From: Collinsella sp. UBA6357 | Lineage (GTDB): Bacteria; Actinomycetota; Coriobacteriia; Coriobacteriales; Coriobacteriaceae | DNA: 44,275 nt | Assembly: GCA_002437815.1 (NCBI GenBank) | Contig: DJRP01000001.1 | Span: 1 to 44,275, forward strand | Direction: 5' to 3' | In this document: positions 40,390-44,275 of the stretch, one piece after another | Numbering within the stretch: the first letter of the stretch is position 1 | Layout: each line of letters opens with the position of its first letter | Notes under the pieces: generated by a model | Database searches by the model: none | What the model was told of the DNA's origin: nothing | What the model saw: the letters and a program-made list of their open reading frames with translations, nothing else | Made by a program: the position numbers and the translations under genes

Positions 40390-40760
40390 TTTGCGTTGCC
40401 GTCGGTTGCCTTGATGAGCGACCGTATATACTCGATGGCCATGACGAGGCCGCCGGCGCTTCGGGGTGCGAAGACCCGATCCGCGGCGGCCTCGTTTTCA
40501 TATCCGGCCCCTTTGAGTGTAACGGTCAGCTCTGCTTCGAGTGCGTAGGGGAGGTCGCGCGGATGCGTAGCGATGACGGCGACGTTGGCGAGGGTGCAAG
40601 CATGTTGGCGGCACAGCTTGGCGAGATTGCGGTCGTCTTTCTTGAGCGTCTCGATCGCAACGATACTGGATAGTGGTTCGAGTGCAGCCGTCTCGCTGAC
40701 AGACATTCTTTTGGCGCCGATAACCACCAGCTTGATCGGGTTGGCGCGTCCGTGCTTCAT
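40386..40760 (-). CDS. Hypothetical protein divergent from an XRE regulator
   Basis: 124 residues, not recognised. The N-terminus alternates basic and hydrophobic residues (ANPIKLVVIGAKRMSVSETAAL); the middle has CRQHACTLANVAVIATHPRDLPYALEAELTV. It has no membrane span. ATG 40760 is chosen because AGGAG lies 6 bases upstream; the ATG at 40781 has none and sits at the operator. The shared operator with the XRE gene indicates regulation by that protein, as in restriction-modification control modules or small toxin-repressor loci, but no catalytic signature is visible. Confidence 0.65.
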   Translation of the reverse strand: MKHGRANPIKLVVIGAKRMSVSETAALEPLSSIVAIETLKKDDRNLAKLCRQHACTLANVAVIATHPRDLPYALEAELTVTLKGAGYENEAAADRVFAPRSAGGLVMAIEYIRSLIKATDGNAN

Positions 40761-40783
40761 AGAAAACTCCTGTGCAATCATTG

Positions 40784-40807
40784 AAACGTAAACTATAGTT
40801 TACGTTT
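40784..40807. promoter_or_regulatory. Perfect 24-bp palindromic operator between divergent genes
   Basis: Half-site AAACGTAAACTA and its exact complement. The centre ACTATAGT gives a TATAGT -10-like hexamer on both strands, so a bound repressor would cover both promoters. Confidence 0.75.
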
Positions 40808-40836
40808 GTGAAAAGCACCCTTTCAAACTCGTTCCT

Positions 40837-41055
40837 ATGGATAAGCGGACGAAACAGATTATGGGTGAGCGGATCGAGTCGACCCGCAGGAGCTTGCATC
40901 TTCACAAGGTCGAGCTCTGCCTGTCGGCTGGAATCAGCCGAACCTTTCTCGATCAGATTGTGGCAGGCAAGGCGAATCCTTCGCTCGAGGTGCTGTGCAA
41001 CCTTGCCGCGGCGTTGGGTATGACGGTGTCAGATCTTGTTGAGGGTGTTGAATAA
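40837..41055 (+). CDS. Small XRE-family repressor
   Basis: 72 residues, a single helix-turn-helix: LHKVELCLSAGISRTFLDQIVAGKANPSLEVLCNLAAALGMTVSDL. Cro/C-protein-like size. It starts 30 bases downstream of the palindrome. The ribosome site is weak, implying low expression or a near-leaderless message. It is expected to bind the palindrome as a dimer and control itself and the divergent gene. Confidence 0.85.
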   Translation: MDKRTKQIMGERIESTRRSLHLHKVELCLSAGISRTFLDQIVAGKANPSLEVLCNLAAALGMTVSDLVEGVE

Positions 41056-41106
41056 CCCTTGTATTTTGCTGTCTGAGCGCGTGATGGGAAACGTAAGAGA
41101 CGGCGA

Positions 41107-41325
41107 TATCCAAAAAGTGCCGTTTGTGCGTTCTGCTATTAAAGTGGTAGCAGGCTTAAACCCGTAAAAAGGCTTCGTTTTTTAACACTCTCGCCATGAT
41201 TCGAGGCCTTTGAATGGACGAAGAACTTCTTTAGGCGTCTGTCGGTGCAAAAACCAGGGCAGATTTGACTTATAAAAAATGTAACTAAATTACAGGCATA
41301 ACTCACGAAAGGCACTTTTTGGATA
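41107..41325. mobile_element. Inverted-repeat-bounded 219-bp element
   Basis: TATCCAAAAAGTGCC (41107-41121) and its exact complement (41311-41325) bound an AT-richer stretch with no reading frame. Inside are TGTAA-N5-TTACA (41280-41294) and GTAAAAAGGCTTCGTTTTTTAAC. No clear target duplication. It fills most of the 321-base gap between the XRE gene and the asparaginase. It may be a MITE relic or a long RNA hairpin element; less certain than the one at 36063. Confidence 0.55.
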
Positions 41326-41376
41326 AGGGACACGGCAGAGGTTGCCCCGATGCTCCTGAGTGCGATACGTACGTGG

Positions 41377-42390
41377 CTATTCCACGGGAATGCGATCGTG
41401 GTTGACCTGGCGATAGAACAGGCGACGGATCTCGTCCGCGTCACGTGACTGTCCGAGAGCCCACATCGTCTTGGCCGCCAGCGTCTCGGTCGTCATGTCA
41501 TCGCCACGCAGGATGCCTGGATGGTCGGCGTAGGCACGGCCGACTTCGTAGACGCCCAAGTCAAGCCCCTCTTCGGGCACCTGGGTGGTCATGACGACGG
41601 TGCGACCTGAATCGACCCAACCGAAGATCGCATCCTGCCAGCGTGAACCTGACTCGCCAGCCTCGGGGATGCCACCGATGCCGAAGGTCTCGAGGATCAC
41701 CGCGTCGTAGCTCGCTTTAAGCGCCTCGAGAATACCTGGCTCGACGCCCGGCGTGAGTTTAAGCACGCAGACACGTGGATCGAGGTTGTCGTAGAAGCGC
41801 ACCGCTTGTCCGTGATCGGCCATGCCGTGCAGACCGTTTCGCACGATGCGATCGTTGCGGATATAGGCGATAGGCGGATAGTTGACGCTGATAAACGCGT
41901 TGAAGCTCATAGTGCGCTGCTTGCGGCCGCGCGTGCCGGCAATGGCGACGCCGCCGAAGACGATCGACACATCGTGTGAACGCTCATCGAGAGCGTAGAG
42001 CAGGCTCTGATAAAGGTTGAGCTTGGCATCGGTAAAGGGATTCGCCATGGGTTTTTGCGAACCGGTCAGCACGATGGGCTTGGGCGAGTCCTGGATGAGA
42101 TAAGAGAGCGCGGCGGCTGTGTAGCTCATGGTGTCGGTGCCGTGGAGGATCACGAAGCCGTCATGGTCGGCATAGCCTTGCACAATGACGTCGCGGATGC
42201 GCATCCAATCGCCGGGACGCATGTTGGTGCTGTCGATATTCATGGGCTGCACGATATCGAGATCGCAGAGTCCTGCGATCTCGGGCACGTTTTGCGCGAG
42301 CTCTTCGCCAGAGAGGGCAGGGGAGAGACCGTCTCCGTCTTCAGTTGAGGCTATGGTGCCGCCCGTGGCGATGAGAAGAATGCGCTTCAT
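41377..42390 (-). CDS. Type I (cytosolic) L-asparaginase
   Basis: 337 residues. Catalytic Thr in ATGGTIAS at the start and HGTDTMSYTAAALSYLI (second Thr/Asp site); PIVLTGSQKPM and GGVAIAGTRGRK are also family-typical. It hydrolyses asparagine to aspartate and ammonia. There is no signal peptide, so it is cytosolic (AnsA type). ATG 42390 is the start (MKRILLIATGG), with AGGA upstream; the in-frame extension to 42420 is not supported. Confidence 0.93.
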   Translation of the reverse strand: MKRILLIATGGTIASTEDGDGLSPALSGEELAQNVPEIAGLCDLDIVQPMNIDSTNMRPGDWMRIRDVIVQGYADHDGFVILHGTDTMSYTAAALSYLIQDSPKPIVLTGSQKPMANPFTDAKLNLYQSLLYALDERSHDVSIVFGGVAIAGTRGRKQRTMSFNAFISVNYPPIAYIRNDRIVRNGLHGMADHGQAVRFYDNLDPRVCVLKLTPGVEPGILEALKASYDAVILETFGIGGIPEAGESGSRWQDAIFGWVDSGRTVVMTTQVPEEGLDLGVYEVGRAYADHPGILRGDDMTTETLAAKTMWALGQSRDADEIRRLFYRQVNHDRIPVE

Positions 42391-42674
42391 GCTGATTATC
42401 CTGTCGTTTTGCCGCCACAAGGGGCAGAGTCGTTCGGCAGTATTGTGGCACAGGCTAGCGTATGTTCAAACGTATTACATCATCTACGACGTTTAGTAAC
42501 AATCTACATGCAATCGATGGGTCTTAAAACGCCCGCTTTGAGGTTCACCTCGTGCGTTTGCCGTGCGTCCGGGCCGTGTGGATGATAAAACCCCAGCGTG
42601 CGTGTATGATGGGGAAGTTACTACGTTTACCGGTGCGGGCGCGCTCGGCGGCCCGCCTCAAAAGAGGGAGATCC

Positions 42675-44275
42675 ATGGCTCAGAACGGTTCCGCCCAAAA
42701 GGTCCTCGTGCTCGATTTCGGTGCGCAGTACGGGCAGCTCATCGCCCGTCGCGTCCGCGACCTCAACGTGTATTCCGAGATCGTCCCGTGCGACATCTCT
42801 GCCGACGAGATCCGCCAGATGAACGCCTCCGCGCTCATCCTCTCCGGTGGCCCCGCTTCCGTCTATGCCGAGGACGCCCCGTCTGTCGATCCTGCCATCT
42901 TCGAGCTCGGCCTGCCGATTCTCGGTTTCTGCTACGGCCATCAGATCACGGCCGTGACGCTCGGCGGCAAGGTCGGTCATTCCGAGGTAGGCGAGTACGG
43001 CCGCGCCACCATCACGCGTACCGAGGGCGCCAAGCTCTTCAACTCCACGCCGATCGAGCAGACCGTGTGGATGAGCCACCGCGATGCCGTGTCCGACGTG
43101 CCCGAGGGCTTTACCGTGACCGCCAGCACCGACGTGTGCCCCGTGGCCGCTATGGAGTGCCCTGAGAAGAAGATCTTCACCACGCAGTTCCATCCCGAGG
43201 TCAAGCACACGGAGTACGGTGAGCAGCTCCTCAAGAACTTCCTGTTCGAGATCTGCGGCCTCGAGCGCACCTGGACCATGGACAACCTCGTCGAGACCAT
43301 GACGGCTGACTTCCGCGAGGAGGTCGGCAACGACCGCGTGATCCTCGCGCTTTCCGGCGGCGTGGACTCTTCCGTGGTGGCTGCGCTCGGTGCGCGTGCC
43401 GTGGGCAAGCAGATGACCTGCGTGTTCATCAACCACGGTCTGTTGCGCAAGGGTGAGCCCGAGCAGGTGGAGGAGGTCTTCACCAAGCAGTTCGACGTCG
43501 ACTTTATCCATGTGCATGCCGAGGATCGCTATGCCGAGCTCCTGGCCGGCGTGACCGAGCCCGAGCAGAAGCGCCGCATCATCGGCACGCAGTTCTGGAA
43601 AGAGTTCTTTGCCGTGGCGCAGCAGCTCGAGACCGACGGCCGCCCGGTCAAATACCTGGCCCAGGGCACCATCTACCCCGACATCATCGAATCCGGCGCG
43701 CGCAAGACCGGCGGCAAGACGGCGACCATCAAGAGTCACCACAACCTGATCCCGTTCCCCGAGGGCGTGCATTTCGATCTCATCGAGCCGCTTGACCACT
43801 TCTTCAAGGACGAGGTACGCCAGCTGGGTCTGGCGCTGGGCCTGCCCGAGCACATCGTGTTCCGTCAACCGTTCCCGGGCCCGGGTCTCGCCATCCGCAT
43901 CATCGGCGCGATCGATAAGGAGAAACTCGAGATCCTCAAGAACGCCGACGCCATCGTGCGCGAGGAGCTCGACGCCTACAACCAGCGCCTGTTCGAGCAG
44001 ACTGGTGACCGCAACTCGGAACACTCGTGCTGGCAATACTTCGCGGTGCTCCCGGACATCAAGTCCGTGGGCGTCATGGGTGACGAGCGCACCTACCAGC
44101 GCCCGATCATCCTGCGCGCCGTCGAGTCGAGCGATGCCATGACCGCCGACTGGGCCAAGCTTCCCTACGACGTGCTCGCCCGCATTAGCGGCCGTATCGT
44201 GGCCGAGGTGCCCGGTGCCAACCGCGTGTGCTACGACATCACGTCCAAACCGCCTGCGACGATAGAGTGGGAGTA
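42675..44275 (+). CDS. guaA: GMP synthase (glutamine-hydrolysing)
   Basis: 533 residues seen; the window ends two bases into the next codon (TA-), and since the family ends PPATIEWE this is almost surely the stop. N-terminal class I amidotransferase: Cys86 in GFCYGHQI, and FHPEVKHTEYG with the catalytic His/Glu. ATP pyrophosphatase P-loop LSGGVDSS (226-233). The C-terminal dimerisation domain includes RQPFPGPGLAIRI. It converts XMP to GMP using glutamine and ATP. ATG 42675 has GAGGGAG 4 bases upstream. No purine riboswitch is evident in the upstream 284 bases. Confidence 0.96.
   Translation, partial: MAQNGSAQKVLVLDFGAQYGQLIARRVRDLNVYSEIVPCDISADEIRQMNASALILSGGPASVYAEDAPSVDPAIFELGLPILGFCYGHQITAVTLGGKVGHSEVGEYGRATITRTEGAKLFNSTPIEQTVWMSHRDAVSDVPEGFTVTASTDVCPVAAMECPEKKIFTTQFHPEVKHTEYGEQLLKNFLFEICGLERTWTMDNLVETMTADFREEVGNDRVILALSGGVDSSVVAALGARAVGKQMTCVFINHGLLRKGEPEQVEEVFTKQFDVDFIHVHAEDRYAELLAGVTEPEQKRRIIGTQFWKEFFAVAQQLETDGRPVKYLAQGTIYPDIIESGARKTGGKTATIKSHHNLIPFPEGVHFDLIEPLDHFFKDEVRQLGLALGLPEHIVFRQPFPGPGLAIRIIGAIDKEKLEILKNADAIVREELDAYNQRLFEQTGDRNSEHSCWQYFAVLPDIKSVGVMGDERTYQRPIILRAVESSDAMTADWAKLPYDVLARISGRIVAEVPGANRVCYDITSKPPATIEWE

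Noticed and set aside
42420..42674. Purine riboswitch upstream of guaA
   Set aside because: No conserved purine aptamer core was seen; only a short GAGGT-TC-ACCTC hairpin.
42627..44036. 469-codon frame antisense to guaA
   Set aside because: Shadow of guaA, which is clearly coding on the plus strand to the window edge.

Overview
The window reads as a GC-rich chromosomal segment of a Coriobacteriia member, most likely a Collinsella-type gut actinobacterium. The evidence is the strong third-position GC, the tmRNA tag ending YEPLALAA, a type III glutamine synthetase, large BTAD-type regulators, two B12-dependent methionine genes and many strong intergenic hairpins. This placement is inference from protein character; no search was run.

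Layout. 1-1832 holds the end of gatA and gatB (tRNA-dependent amidation). 2091-6791 holds an AraC-type regulator divergent from two half-size ABC transporters that look like an IrtAB/YbtPQ-type pair. 6841-7748 is a RelB/DinJ-like antitoxin plus PIN toxin with its own promoter and inverted-repeat operator. 7806-9440 has a small unknown gene, the tmRNA gene, a duplicated tmRNA 3' end and four 62-bp tandem repeats. 9441-14406 has a patatin-like lipase, rplM-rpsI, glmM, a glucose-type PTS EIIA and nagB. 14857-17844 is a 995-residue ATPase/BTAD regulator. 17944-19795 has yhbY, a methyltransferase and a HigA-type antitoxin whose HigB toxin has decayed.

20013-25777 has a UPF0210 protein and a methionine block on the minus strand: metF, a stand-alone MetH activation domain, and metH lacking that domain. 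26151-28238 is glnN (GSIII). 28356-28717 has a hairpin repeat pair and tRNA-Glu. 28740-33054 has a natural MurT-GatD fusion preceded by two unknown helical-repeat proteins in a tight operon. 33562-35967 has an iron alcohol dehydrogenase and a glycerol-dehydrogenase-like protein, with LacI-type operator sequences upstream. 36063-36266 is a MITE-like element. 36437-44275 has a D-2-hydroxyacid dehydrogenase, a four-cluster ferredoxin-like protein, ychF, a DUF1648-like membrane protein, a divergent unknown/XRE pair around a perfect 24-bp palindrome, a second inverted-repeat-bounded element, a type I asparaginase and guaA, cut within its stop codon.

How the genes fit together. Housekeeping nitrogen and amino-sugar functions dominate: gatAB, glnN, guaA, asparaginase, glmM, nagB and MurT-GatD all move amide or amino nitrogen. 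Between them lie small accessory modules (two toxin-antitoxin loci, one decayed; an XRE/operator pair) and an unusual density of structured non-coding repeats. The most unusual non-coding feature is the exact 62-bp, four-copy hairpin array between tmRNA and the patatin gene, where substitutions between copies preserve base pairing.
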